Origin: Centroberyx gerrardi
Taxonomy: Eukaryota; Chordata; Actinopteri; Beryciformes; Berycidae
Reading direction: 5' to 3'
Assembly: GCF_048128805.1 (NCBI RefSeq)
Contig: NC_136017.1
Coordinates: forward strand, 16,279,807 to 16,343,806
Length of the DNA: 64,000 bases
Shown here: positions 33,372 through 45,050 of the stretch, piece after piece
How positions within the stretch are numbered: position 1 is the first letter of the stretch
How the letters are laid out: every line of letters starts with the position of its first letter
Notes under the pieces: model-generated
The model's input: only the letters and a program-made list of their open reading frames with translations
The model's database searches: none
What the model was told of the DNA's origin: nothing
Translations under genes and position numbers: made by a program

Positions 33372-33735
33372 AAGTTTGAAGCTGCACCAGACGATCAGCC
33401 TTAAACACAACGTGGTGCTGGAACAGAGAAGGGTGTCCAATCCCCACTAATTGAGATGTAGATTCACACTATTTGCCCAAAAGAAATTCTGGTGTCGGGT
33501 ATGGACACTTCTCCACACACAGAAATTGACGAATCAAAACTCAAGAGTGAAATCCAAACTGTCCTAAACAGCAGTGAGTGATCACTCTGTCCAAAGAAAG
33601 CTGGACTCCCCAACGTTAGATCTTTTGTCTCTTATCTCTTTGGTTTCCTTTGGTATAAAGCATCACAGAGCGGCTGGGTTGCAGTTTACTGATTCTGGGT
33701 ATTGGAAGTTCAAAGCTCCCACTGCCGAGATAGGT
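33372..33735 (+). repeat. interspersed repeat family C, copy 5
   Basis: It contains GGTGCTGGAACAGAGAAGGG, AAATTCTGGTGTCGGGTATG and CATCACAGAGCGGCTGGGTT, matching copy 1. Confidence 0.75.
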
Positions 33736-35300
33736 GGAGGTGATTTTTCAACACCATGTTTTACATTGTGCCGCTGAATGTCCAATTCATTGTTGAAAAG
33801 CTTCAATCAACTCAAGATGTCAACCTACACTAACTGGGTGCAGTAAATTTGTCTCACACATGTAAATTGAAATCAAGACCATGAATAAAAATGAATGTTC
33901 ATTAATAAATGTTTACCTTCACCGCATTTTCTGTGCATTTGCACATGCTTGAAGGAAGAGTAACACATTGCAGGTGTGTGCACTTTTGTGGTACGGTATA
34001 GTGAAGTCAGCAGCTGAATAATTACAGAAACAAATGGGCTCCTTTAGCTGGCCCGCTTCCAGAGAGTAGTCCCCTCTGGTATGCCATTATTGAGACAGAA
34101 TTTTCCAAGAAGAGGAGCCTAAACAATGTATAAAAACCACCGGCTGGGGAATGTCTAGCCCCAGGTGGAAACTGTAAATTAAGGGGAGGCCTTAATTGAG
34201 CCTCATTATTAGAAACATCAGGTGGGCTTGCATAACACCAGTGGGGAAACAGTGGTGCGTACATTTGTGTGTGTATGTATGCTAAAATGATTTTGCATGT
34301 ACATATCAGACACTTTTTCTACGTTACATAATATAAAGAGTTTTGAAATCCATCCATCTTTGAATTCCAGAAATATGTTCAAAGTCTTATATACTGTAAG
34401 ACTATACAAGCTAATGTACCGTAGTGAAGCATGCACAAAGGCCTTTTTGTAATTGGTGCCATTTGAGCACTGATAGGTCGACTATATGTGGGGATAGTGC
34501 AACATAATCAGTTTGCCTTTGCCTCTTTCCTGGCACCACCGCCTCGGCGAAGGAGCGGGCTGTACTGTATCCTCAGAAGATCCTCAGACTTTTTCTCCCG
34601 AGGGAGGTGTAGCTCACACGCCGGTTCAGCCGGCCCCGAAAACCGATCGGCAACCCCGCTCACGTCTCCCCGACGCCGGAGGAAATCAAACGGTAACCCG
34701 GCAGCGGAGAAACCGTCGAGGTTGAAACATCCATTTCTGCGGCGGCACTTCAAAGGCAGGCCGCTCCATCCGTGTCCTGGAGGACCTTTCGACATCCATG
34801 ACAGCTGTATGTACTTCCTGTGAAGTGCTGGTATTTTTATTTTTTGCTCTCTCTCTTCCCACCACCGCTTCCAGCTGAGGGAAATTAAATGCCTCCTTGG
34901 AAAATTGATGGAGAGTCCGTGTTCACACATGACTGCTTTTCATCATGTATAGCCGCTGTCACATATACGGAAGGAAAATGCCCAGAATCTGTGTTGTGAT
35001 GGTAGTCCGCTTATCTGATTGAAGCCCACCACTCGCGCTTTCATGCTTTTTTTCATAAAGTCCTTAATCCTCTTAATAAAAGGAATCTTAAGGATGTGGG
35101 TAAACTGAAACGTAACACAGGTGATGTTCACATATGAGTGAATCAACAAAGTTTTTCAACAAAATCACTGCATGAGAACACTTTAAATCATGTTAATATT
35201 TGTGTGACCATTTCAATCATTTTACCACACTGTTTTGATGATGCGGTTATATGTCTTGTTACAGTACAACTTGTATTGAGAACATTTTGAGCAATTGGGT
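33736..35300. other. sts-pnpla4 intergenic, part 2
   Basis: No gene recognised. A GC-richer patch at 34530-34790 holds overlapping open frames on both strands, none with homology I know. Confidence 0.4.
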
Positions 35301-35305
35301 TGAAT

Positions 35306-35311
35306 TTTATT
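35306..35311 (-). promoter_or_regulatory. candidate pnpla4 polyadenylation signal
   Basis: TTTATT on the plus strand, AATAAA on the minus strand, lies 146 bases downstream of the pnpla4 stop codon in transcript direction. Confidence 0.6.
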
Positions 35312-35456
35312 TAGCTGATTAATAAAAAAAACAAACTAAAATCAGATGCATAAATACTGTAAAATCCACAAAATTCAGTCTGTACATGCTTTTTGGCATT
35401 TAAATCACACTTTTTCTTTACGTCCCAAGATTTGTTTTACATTGGGAAACCAATCC

Positions 35457-35588
35457 TCAATGCATCCAGGCCTCTTTCTTCAGAAACCTCACTGCGTCAT
35501 CGAAACCCTCTTGACATAACCACTGCATACGAGTAGCCGACGGAGGGAACAAGGCCTGGTTCAGCCGTATGATGTTCTCCATGGAAAA
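35457..35588 (-). CDS. pnpla4: pnpla4 coding exon 6 (last)
   Basis: Encodes residues 211-253 and TGA. It includes IIRLNQALFPPS, a CQEGFDDAVRFL segment, and a final AWMH where human ends NWFE. Confidence 0.94.
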   Translation of the reverse strand, partial: FSMENIIRLNQALFPPSATRMQWLCQEGFDDAVRFLKKEAWMH

Positions 35589-38500
35589 CTAAGCAAATGA
35601 GAGAAAACACAAAATATCAAAAAAAGGGAAAGACACCACAAATTTCTAGGGGAAAAAAGCCTCCTAGAAGGCCAATGATTGAGACAGCGATGAACTGGCA
35701 AAAGCTGTTATTTGCACAGAGAGTAACATAAGCTGTGCAAAGCCAAGGGGCAATGATTAACAGACATGTATATGCTACTGTATGTGCTGCAGAGGTTCGC
35801 AAACATGTTCATGTCACAGGCCCCCAAATAGATACATTACAGCCAGAGTCAGTAGTACTTTTTTGATTTTGATACTTTTGTCATTTAGTCTCAAGAAACC
35901 ATATGGGAAGATTTTCATTGTTGGTTTAGTATTGAATTGTAGAACTGTGTACACTGTACATGGGGAGATAATAGTTGTGAGAGTGAAACCTAGGATGACA
36001 AAAGTCAATCTTATACATTCTGTGGTTGGGATAATTCCTAGTAAATCCTAGTAAATCGTGATATTTTGTGAATATCGCGATATTTTCCGCAATATCACAT
36101 ATAATGTAATTATATTACAGTGAATGGTGATAATACCGCATAGTGCAATATTTTGGCAGGACAGAATCACGATATTGGATTTTGGATATCGCCCAAGCCT
36201 ACCTCTGGTATCCCTTTAAGGAACCCTGAGGGACGCCGGACCCCACTTTGAGAACCACTGACATACTGTCCTGTAATTCTACTGATCCAGCGCTCACCAT
36301 TACGTTCATCTTGGCCACTCTGAGGTGGTTGCTGAAGCGCCCCCTGTGGACGGGGCACACGTCCTGCGGCCCGGCGAAGGGCGATACGGTAATGGTACGT
36401 CCAACCGGCAGGATAGGCAGGCAGTCGGTGAACCCTCCGTCGATCCATTTCTAACGAAACAAGAGCAGGTCCACAGAGGATTCTCATGGTTTAAAATGAG
36501 TCAGATAGGGAAAACAGAAATGTTCATTGTTTGTCCAATGTCCATGTTTACTCTATAGTACGTTAAGGGAGCACTGACTGGGTTGTTTGGGGGCTAAAAT
36601 GCATTTGGGGAATTCAGCGAAAACCCAGAACAGACCAGAACAGAGCCTTCCCAAAAACATGAGTCAATGGACAAGGACGATCTCAAAGGATTTGGGTGAA
36701 CTGAGCACAACGCTGAATACCTTTCTTTTCCTTCCAAAGAATGATTTCACCTCAGCCAGAAACATTTTGTAAGACGTTATGTGCATTTATTGTACCACTG
36801 GCAAAAGAAAAATGTTTGGACAGAAATAACACAAGGGTCATTGTAGGGCCAGTGCATCTTTCCAGCAGACTGAATTAGCCCATTACCTGTCCTTGGAACT
36901 CCACCGGTCGAATTCCAGCGTAAACAGGCACGAAACTACTGGCCAGTAGCGCCTTGAGAAATAACAAGAGAAGCAAAATGAGTCATGTCAGTAAACAGTC
37001 TTTGACCCGGAGCCCTACAGGACGATGTTTCTATAGCGTGAGACAGCTTGATATCTCAAGGTTTCACCTCTTGCAACATCTATGAAAAAATCCTTCAACA
37101 TCTCAAGCAAAGGAGACTCAGATATCACTATGGGGGCCTACAAACCGTATGTCTGGCGTTGCTTAGAGACATGTACAGATTTATAATACATGTGTTCACT
37201 TTCCGAGTGTCGTTTTTGAGTCAGACCAGTAAAAGCCCGAACCAGGCCGTAGACCCGAGGAAAACAAGGACGTAAAGCAATCATAAACATTTAATGACCG
37301 TGTTTTACACTGAGAAGACAAGCTTTATGGAAAAAAAGGATGTGGCATGGCGTTGTGCTCAGCTGCGTACCTTTATAAGCTCGTCCCTCGAGGCGAACCT
37401 GGACACGATGTGGTTCTCGCCGCTTTTGGAGTGCGTTATTGAGACGTGGAGGCGGTCGGTGGCGAGGCTGTGGGCATCGCTGGGCAGAATCTCCTCTATC
37501 CCCTCCCTAGAGAGTAGCCAGCCACAGATGCTCATTTGTCAAATTTTTAATAACGGCCCCGCTGGGTGCCATAAACGCAGTGCTTTTTACGGCGACATGT
37601 AATTATTACACAATCTGTTGGCCGTACACCAAGGCACGGCCGTGCAAATCTGATATTTTGCTATTACTACGATATAACGCGGATGTTTGCTCAGTTCCGC
37701 GTGAGCGCTCGCAGTTGTATCCGGACAGTAATTACCGGAGGGTGAGCATGAAGTCGTAGCCCGGTGTCACGGCTCCAAACCGCTGCCGCCTCACGCCGTC
37801 TGCAAACTTGTAGGTGAATTCTTTGCAGTGCTGTCAGGGAACAAAACAAGCGCAATGGCATCACACCTCATTGCAATTCCCCCTCGGCCCGTGACGGTTT
37901 ATTGAATCACTAAGACTGCATTCACACCTCAGGCTCACACCCAAATTGCTGCTCCTATTTCTTGGATGACTGTTCATCTATTCTAGGATGTGTAACCCAT
38001 ATCTGATAGGAATATGAACTGACAGTGATGTTGAAAAGACGCATGAGTAAGTAGAAGGGGGTTCCAATAGGGGTTCCAATAATCAATATTCATTTCCCTC
38101 CAAATTGTTTCCAACACATTTCCGTTACAGTATGTGCCTTCAAGTTTTGACTGTCTCCCCAAATACCAATCAAGTCGTCTCTCTTTCTTTCCATTGTTGT
38201 GTCTCTTTGGCCTCCATGCTAACGCTGCTCAGCCAAACTGCCATGGCGCCAAAATTATGACTCATTACGACGAATGATGTAAGATTTACTTAGTGTCATG
38301 GCAACGCTGACAAATTTCAATTTGAGCCTACATACATGGAGGTTGTGTGCCTCGGGATCTGATTTTGTACCAAAATGTGGTCTGGATCAGAATTGAAAAA
38401 ATGTGACTCAGTGCAGCTTTTTGCTGTTCACACTGGTTATAAAACATCAGATCTGTCACATGTGAGGGGAAATAACAGAAGTCATGTCAATGTACATTTC

Positions 38501-39159
38501 ATGCGCATGGAATTCGAAGGTTCTATCTGACTTTTTTTTATTAAAATTGAGTTATCCACATATTCATGATCTTTGAATGTTACCGTATGCTTGTGTGGTG
38601 TTATTTAAAAAAACAACAACATTTGGGTGTTAAATATCGCAAAAAATATAACGTTTTTCCATCTGGCATGTCAAATCTTTGATGCTGAACATCTCAGAAC
38701 TGCACTCCACCCAGATAGAACCTTAGAATTCCAAGCTCACGGTTTGTAGAACTGTCAACACTATCGGAATAATAGTGGTGAGAGTAAAACCTGTGATTAC
38801 AATAGTCATTCTTACACATTCTCTCAGAGTGATCATTTCCAGTGATTTAAATTATAGTGAAATTAAACTATTCCTCATTTTGCTGGGGAACCTCTTGAAA
38901 CACCCTCGAGGACCCCCCTGGGGGTTCCCCGGACCCCGCGTTGAGAACCGCTGGTCTACTCTACGCAGTCACGCTCTACCTCTAATTTGTCTGGAGCCGT
39001 GATCATTACGGCAGCCACCAGGGCCCCAGCGGAGGCCCCGGCACAGGCCCTGAGGGACCCCAGCAGCCTCTCCCCGTGGCGGAGGAAGGCCCCTACGGCA
39101 CCCAGTTGGTAGATGCCCAGGAAGCCACACGCAGCGAAGGACAAGTTCAGCACCGCCAT
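35457..39159 (-). CDS. pnpla4: patatin-like phospholipase domain-containing protein 4, six coding exons
   Basis: PNPLA4 (GS2) is a small patatin-fold lipid enzyme with triacylglycerol/retinyl ester hydrolase and transacylase activity. Coding exons in transcript order are 39159-38980, 37830-37736, 37506-37371, 36952-36887, 36450-36298 and 35588-35457. They sum to 762 bases, giving 253 residues plus TGA, the same length as human PNPLA4. Visible features are the N-terminal NLSFAACGFLGIY strand with its glycine-rich oxyanion loop, the nucleophile elbow Gly41-Ala-Ser43-Ala-Gly45 (GxSxG), and the catalytic Asp163 in a Trp-Ile-Asp-Gly-Gly motif. All five introns are GT-AG. The start Met aligns exactly with the human start. 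A CAG acceptor ends at 39169, nine bases before the ATG, so a separate 5' UTR exon should exist upstream at higher coordinates; I could not locate it. Confidence 0.96.
35790..36260 (+). mobile_element. hAT-like family A, copy 3, in pnpla4 intron 5
   Basis: The left end CAGAGGTTCGCAAACATG and the right end ACTTTGAGAACCACTG are inverted repeats. The flanking 8-mers ATGTGCTG and ACATACTG match at five of eight positions, with only transitions. A second element fragment, rich in ATCGCGATA and ending ATATCGCCCAAGCCTA near 36200, is inserted inside it. The right end is about 36 bases from the intron 5 donor. Confidence 0.75.
36298..36450 (-). CDS. pnpla4: pnpla4 coding exon 5 (catalytic Asp)
   Basis: Encodes residues 160-210, beginning KWIDGGF with Asp163, then LPILPVGRTITVSPFAG. 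Phase 0 at both ends, TTAG acceptor and GTGAGC donor. Confidence 0.95.
36887..36952 (-). CDS. pnpla4: pnpla4 coding exon 4
   Basis: A 66-base exon encoding residues 138-159 (ALLASSFVPVYAG core). Phase 0 at both ends. Too short to stand out without homology. Confidence 0.94.
37371..37506 (-). CDS. pnpla4: pnpla4 coding exon 3
   Basis: Encodes residues 92-137, including a RLHVSITHSKSGENHIVSRF stretch and the end DELIK before GTACGC. The acceptor is CTCTCTAG. Confidence 0.94.
37736..37830 (-). CDS. pnpla4: pnpla4 coding exon 2
   Basis: Encodes residues 61-92 with EFTYKFAD and FGAVTPGYDFM motifs, ending two bases into an Arg codon before GTAATT. Confidence 0.94.
38740..38952 (+). mobile_element. 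hAT-like family A, copy 4, in pnpla4 intron 1
   Basis: The body (TTGTAGAACTGTCAACACTA ... AATAGTGGTGAGAGT ... ATTATAGTGAAATTAAACTA) matches the other copies. The right end is TTGAGAACCGCTG. The left end is truncated or diverged. The right end is about 26 bases from the donor of exon 1. Confidence 0.7.
38980..39159 (-). CDS. pnpla4: pnpla4 coding exon 1 (nucleophile elbow)
   Basis: Encodes residues 1-60 with the oxyanion loop CGFLG (11-15) and the GASAG nucleophile motif with Ser43. It ends Lys-Leu-Glu before GTAGAG. An in-frame ATG further upstream (39174) lies before the intron-exon boundary at 39168, so the ATG at 39159 is the start. Confidence 0.95.
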
Positions 39160-39230
39160 GCTCACCGCCTGCACAGATAGAGCTGATTAACTGGGATCCA
39201 TGGCACGACATTCATTAGTCAAATGTTATT

Positions 39231-39612
39231 AATTAGGGTTTGACTGATACAGGTTTTTCAAGGCTAATACCAGTATTTTTGGGTTGAAGCTAATAGTCAA
39301 TATTTTGTGCCGATATTCAATATCTCTATATTTGACAATTGCAAGATTTCCCATATAATTTTATTCTTGTCAGGGTGGAAAAGCCTTTGAAACAGCATTT
39401 AGACAAACTAAAACTTTCCATTGAAACCCAGGATGATACTACTACTGTTCATACTACTACTACTAATGATAAAACATATTCATGCACACTCAATTCCACC
39501 ATAAATGTGTAATCAAATAAACAGCATTATATCCATAATATCAGAGGAGGCCGACTTTGAATAGCCTATATGTGATTTTTAATAAAAGGACAATACCAGC
39601 CGATGTATTAGC
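39231..39612 (+). repeat. interspersed repeat family B, copy 4
   Basis: It begins TTAGGGTTTGACTGATACAG, has the core GTCAGGGTGGAAAAGCC, and ends near AATAAAAGGACAATACCAGC. Confidence 0.7.
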
Positions 39613-42600
39613 AAACCAGTATAGTCTACTATCAGTATCAATACACAAACATCTGTTTTGCAGAGAAGAAGTAATTGGAATTGCAAAACAAAAACTACAA
39701 GACATCCTAAATATTGTATATCAGTTATTAAACATAGCCTAATGTACTAACCCACAGAAAAACAGAAATATGGCCTTAAGAAGCTGTATACATCTGACAT
39801 TTCAATATAAATAAATAGGAAAATCTATCCTGGCAAGCTATTTCAAAACGCAAGTTACTATATTTATGTATGATGTATCCTTGTATGAGCCCATATTTCA
39901 AATACTGGATAATATATCGTTAGAGAAAATTCCATGTCAAATGTATGTCTGTAAATACATGGGAATGCATATAAAACATAGGCCTAGGTATATCCACGAG
40001 GGCATTTTTGTAATGTTTACATACTCGATACGCATATTTACATATATTGTTATAAGATACGATATTTTCATATAGACCATGTTATGCTATGTGGTTTCTA
40101 CACATCAAGCTACATGTCAACACATCACATAGCCTTTGTTACTTTGCGTGTGGGAACGTTGTGAAGGAATAGTGAGCTGAATAAGTTTTCTATGAACCTC
40201 AGGTATGAACCTAACAACTTCATCATTTCAGACTTTCGTCAAAGGAAGACTTGCTATGTGAAAATGCAGGAAAACCTAGGCTAATAAAGTTGACCAAGAA
40301 GAGGACATACCGTGTTTAGAGGCTCAAAAGAGAAAACCTTAACGTGAATTCATTTTTTGACTGGTTGTGAAGTTAGAATAGGTACAGAGACTATATAGGA
40401 AAGAGGTAATTGGTTACTGCAAGCAAAACGTTCCTAAAAAAATGCATCGTTTTTGCTACAAACCACAATACATCTCAGCACCATTCTTTGAGCACCTTTG
40501 TCAAGCCAGACATAGTAAACACTACAACTTCCGCTTAACTTTTTCAAAATAAAAACTTCGGCCTTCAGAAACTGCTTTTGGTTAAAATCACGGATGTCGC
40601 GGAGAGTAAGCACACCTAAACTCAATTTACCCACCTTTTTATGTGCAGGATAAAGTTTACTTACAGACCTATTCTTTTTTGCTTTCCGAAAGTGTCACAT
40701 TGTACGCTTTTATTTTGATGGCAAAGTCACCATGCTTCCGCTATTATTCGCAATGTCACGTTACTCCCCGTCCTGTGCTACCTTTTTGGATTTCAAAATA
40801 AAAGCTCTTTGGCGATATTGTCACAAAAGCACGCTTTTGATGGCTTTTGTCAGAAGTAGCCTAAGCCATTAGGGATGGACACCAAAATACCAAAATCTCC
40901 TAGTCAAATAGAAGTACTGTTACTTTGCTGAGAATGTAAAATTACTGCTGTAAAGTATAGGTTTAGTAAAACTACAAGTAGTAGCTCATTTAAAATGTAT
41001 TACGCTACATGATTTTTCACATGAAATGCAAAAAAAAGACAATCAATAGACAGAGTTCAGTATGTGATACTGCACATGTTTTTGTTATGACTATGTGGAG
41101 CATAAATTCATGTCATTTGATTATTTAATCTGAGATTTAAAAAAAAAATTTTAAAAATGAAAATACCCTTCCCTGCCATGTTTCTGTTACTGATGTTTCT
41201 TTTGCTACTAGCTAGCTATCAACTAGCAAACTAACTAAACAACAACCAGGCTAACACAAACCAATAATTCTGTAGCTGCATGTAGCTACTATCATGGATA
41301 AATTGGAGTATTAACATTTCCTCCACATGCTTTAGCAGGTTTGATTTGTATGCATTTTATGACAGGCCAGTTTCTCTTTTGGAGTAGATTTTTTTAGTAG
41401 CTTCAATTTGCACTGAGTATGCAGTTTTGGATTCACTTGGGAGCTTTTGAAACATGCACAAAATCTTAAAGCATTGAGCCTTTGAACTCCTAGTGCTGTT
41501 ACTTTGACTTGAATATCATTTGGCTAAAAGTGGTTATATTTGAGTAGAACATTTGTCATGCAACTACTGAGAGCAGGTGGTCGTTTTCCATATGGTTATT
41601 GTACAGCATGGCAACAGTATTTTTTTTATACTGTTACTTACTCCTGATCTTTTTGTCACCACCAGTCCCTAAGTTTGTATTTGAAAAGCTGCCCACTGCT
41701 ATTAATGTCTATTTCAGCCATTGCAGCGACACGCTGAAGTACAATTCTGTATCTGTGAATAATGATTCCCGTGTCCTCTGATGGATACGACCCATGAGGT
41801 TTAATTGCGGTGTCCTCTTGACAATAGATTAGACTACAACTTGATCAGTCCAGAACCTCCAGCCGCCAGACGACCACACAAAAACACATGGGCCCAATTA
41901 ATCGTCTGATGCTGTGCCAGCTTTTGTGCAGCGCTTCCAGCAAGGTAATGCAAGGTAAGACCTCACATCCACCGCCACTTGTCAGGCATAATGAGAGGAA
42001 TCACTTCTATGAGTGTGCCACCTTGAATGAATTACATCTTTTCTCATGCGCTGGATAGTTCCGCTTACAAAATGAAGATCACACCGCTGTTAAATGCTTA
42101 TACGAACAAAGTGGCTGCATTTCCAGCCAATTCTGCATCCAGCAAACACAATTCTAATGGAGAAACTCAAGCCTCCCCGAAGGCTTTCCGACCGCCCCGT
42201 CATAAAATAGCCCAAATAATAAACTAGTGTGCACTTTTGTTATTAGCGATACTTTGTCGCTCTCCTGCCTTAAGCGGCATCCCCAGAGTGCAATTCTTCC
42301 CATGCTCCCACTTCAGTCAGCGTTTATTTCCCAAGGACCCTCCGCCATAGGAATTCTCTTCGTTTTTTCGCTCTCGCCCTCCTTTGCTGGCACGTCAGCA
42401 CAAATTTCCCGCTTCTTTAGCGTTGCTCATGATTATGTATTGCCTAAAGTGGATTAGGTGGGTTACGGAGGGAAAACAGAGCTTCTCTATCAGCGTCGAG
42501 GCAAGGGTGTTTAGACCGCTGAGTGAGGGGAAGCTAACGTGTTTTGTCTGGCGGAGTGCAGACGGAGATAGCGGTTGATAACTGGTTTGGAGGCAGCGTC

Positions 42601-42867
42601 AAAACAGAAGTGTCAAAACAGAAGTGAGTCACAGCCTGACTAGCTGCAGTTAATGCTTTAACATTGAGTTCGTATGATTATGGTCTACAGGCTGAGCTGA
42701 AATCCTAAAATAAATCTTCTTTTCAATGGTGATCTCCATTGAGAAATCAATTTGGGTCCAGGGGCAGCCTTAAGGAGTCCCTCGTCCATCAGATTATTGG
42801 CCATTCAGGAAGATGCAGTAGTGAGCAAGTCACTCATTCATGACATCATGCTGAACATCAAATTTGC
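39613..42867. other. gene-free AT-rich region upstream of pnpla4
   Basis: No coding exon recognised. Patches near 40870-41150 look like diverged repeat. The unseen 5' exon and promoter of pnpla4 should lie somewhere upstream of 39168. Confidence 0.4.
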
Positions 42868-43983
42868 CAGTGGTGGAAAGAGTACTAAAACATCCTACTC
42901 AGCACAAGTATTGTTACTTAGAGTAGTAGAAGTAGAAGTAAAAGTACTGGTTACGTTTACGTTACGTTACGTTTTAGAAAAGAGAACGTTGTTAGCTGTG
43001 ATCTTTCCCATGTGATTCTAAACGGACGAGAAGTCAGAGTTCAAACGAGATTCTTTTAATTGGATAAAATAGAAATTACAAAATAAAGTGCACAGAGTAA
43101 AGCCAGATTACTCTTTTCTTCTTTGCTGACTGACCGTTCACTGTGAGTGGCTCCACAATCAGTCAATTTACGTCGGTCCAGTTTCTGATGGTTATGGAGA
43201 GACACAAAATCTGTCCTCTGTAATGGATGTGATTTAAAATGTAGTGAAGTACAATACTTTAGTAAGAACACTTAAAGGATACGGCTGGTGTTTTTTAATG
43301 CGTTTCTTATCGTCAATAAATCCTATGAAAATAACAAAATCAACAATGCGTTTGCTCTACTCTCATTATTCCCACGAACCTTTTTAGCCTTCAAACCGGA
43401 AGTCATTGGCTCCAGTTGTAAGCTAAAAACCTTGAAATACAGCTCACAAAGACATAGTTTCAGTTTAAAAAATCGCTAACTGTTACCATGAAAAGTCAGG
43501 CTGTTGTAGTTATTACCAAATCAAATTCAAATGGGAACAAATTCTTCATTACGCCGGGGACTATTTTCGGTGCTACGGAACTACTTTCCTGAGATGGAAA
43601 ACGTGTTTGCGGTCGGCTTATTAAGTTGTTTGAGGAAAAAGTCGGCTGGCCCGGTGCATCGCAATGATGAAATATGTTGCCAGAGCAACGGCATGGCTCT
43701 TTGACGTGTTTTTAATAGTTTTTTTAATACAATGGAGTTCTATGGCTACTGGGACATGGCTTTATTGGGCATCGGCTACATGGACGAGACTTGTTAGCAA
43801 AATAAATTCATTACTGATTTTGTTGTTGACGGTAAGAAATGCATTAAAAAACACCAGCCTTATCCTTTAAGTAAAAAAGTTACTGACTTTAAAAAAAATA
43901 CTCAAAAAAGTACAAGTAAACAAAAAAACCTACTACCTAGTTACAGTAACGTGAGTAAATGTAATTAGTTTCTTCCACTGATG
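42868..43983. mobile_element. hAT-like miniature element, interrupted
   Basis: The left end CAGTGGTGGAAAGAGTA and the right end TTAGTTTCTTCCACTG are of the common fish CAGTGGTGGAAAG type. The 8-mer AAATTTGC occurs directly before the left end (42860-42867) and three bases after the right end (43984-43991). The interior holds AAAAGTACTGGTTACG and ACAAGTAAA-type arms, split by the element at 43272-43870. Confidence 0.75.
43272..43870. mobile_element. piggyBac-like miniature element with TTAA ends
   Basis: The ends are near-perfect inverted repeats of about 29 bases (AGGATACGGCTGGTGTTTTT against the reverse complement AGGATAAGGCTGGTGTTTTT). TTAA lies immediately outside each end (43272-43275 and 43867-43870), the target used by piggyBac elements. 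No transposase is present. Confidence 0.8.
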
Positions 43984-43991
43984 AAATTTGC

Positions 43992-44430
43992 AAAGGGTAA
44001 AATAACCCTAGTGAACCCTATAGTGTGTAGTACTCCTTTGATCTGTGCTTTTTGCGATACTGGGCATTTCTACCTTCACAGCAACATCTTCATTAAGAGG
44101 ATTAGGCCTATGAGTTGTAAGCCTATCAGTATGGAGTGTTATTAGATAATGAAACATCATTTAGGCTAGATGTGGGGAGCAGCGCTGTTTCAGTCAGCTG
44201 TTCGCTCAGCGTTAGCAGTGGAGCGGAACAGTGAACACACATTTAGTCCATAAATAAGTCCATAAGGGGCAGCAGCATCAGGTTTAGAGGCAGAGAGATT
44301 GATTTCATTGTTCATCTGTAAAAACGAATGGGGATTTGGTAGTTACATTAGCAGACATATTGTATTTGTTCTTATATATTAGGCTACATTACAGGGAATA
44401 GAGAATAATTCCAGATGTTCTTGTATTTTC
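43992..44430. other. gene-free stretch
   Basis: AT-rich DNA with no recognised element or exon. Confidence 0.4.
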
Positions 44431-44439
44431 CAAAATTGC

Positions 44440-45050
44440 CAAAAGGAGTGGAGTAATACATTCTTTTCTACTAGACATTTTGAGCAGCGCTTTAAAAAAA
44501 ACCCATTTGATTGAGAATGGAGAAGTAATGTCATTTTCACCGAAATTTTCATTAGGAGACAAGGAAATGTTTAAATACATTTAATTAAAAAGCTTAATTT
44601 CCAACTCCCTAAAGGTGAGGAAAATGAAAATGAGGTAGAAGACATTCTTCTTAATAGAAATAACTAACATCTTACTGGAAAAGTATATAGAATTTTGTGT
44701 AATCGGAAAGATGAAAAAAGGCATTTTGAAAAATTATATGATAAATGGAATAGAGATTTGGACGGGAAGGATGTTCAAGTATTGTCTTAATCTTAGCCAA
44801 GAGATCACTGTAAATGAAAATCTTTAATCCGATATAAATTGATGAATAGAATGTATTATAGCAGGGATATCGTTCATAAGTATAATAATGAAATTTTGAA
44901 GAGCAGAAGCAACTTCACAAGGCAGTTTGCCTCCATTTACAAGAAGCACATGGCAATGCGAAGTCTTGCAATGCAACGAGAAAAGTTGAAAAAGTTTCAT
45001 ATTTTAATTACAATTACATTCGGGCAAAAATCTGGTTCTCAAATTCTCCT
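44440..45050 (+). pseudogene. degenerate L1/Tx1-like LINE ORF2 fragment
   Basis: Read in shifting plus-strand frames, it gives segments resembling the C-terminal part of fish L1-type ORF2: a phenylalanine-lysine-tyrosine block near 44565, a His-Phe-Glu-x-Leu-Tyr-Asp-x-Trp segment near 44715-44760, and an Ile-Arg-Tyr-Lys-Leu-Met-x-Arg-x-Tyr block near 44830-44870. Stops and frame changes separate the pieces, so it is not functional. The assignment is from pattern memory. Confidence 0.5.

Noticed and set aside
34488..34930. Overlapping GC-rich frames between sts and pnpla4
   Set aside because: Open on both strands in a GC-rich patch with no family resemblance.
36167..36487. 106-codon minus-strand frame beginning upstream of pnpla4 exon 5
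   Set aside because: It overlaps the true exon but in a different frame in part and reads through splice sites; the spliced model matches the family exactly.
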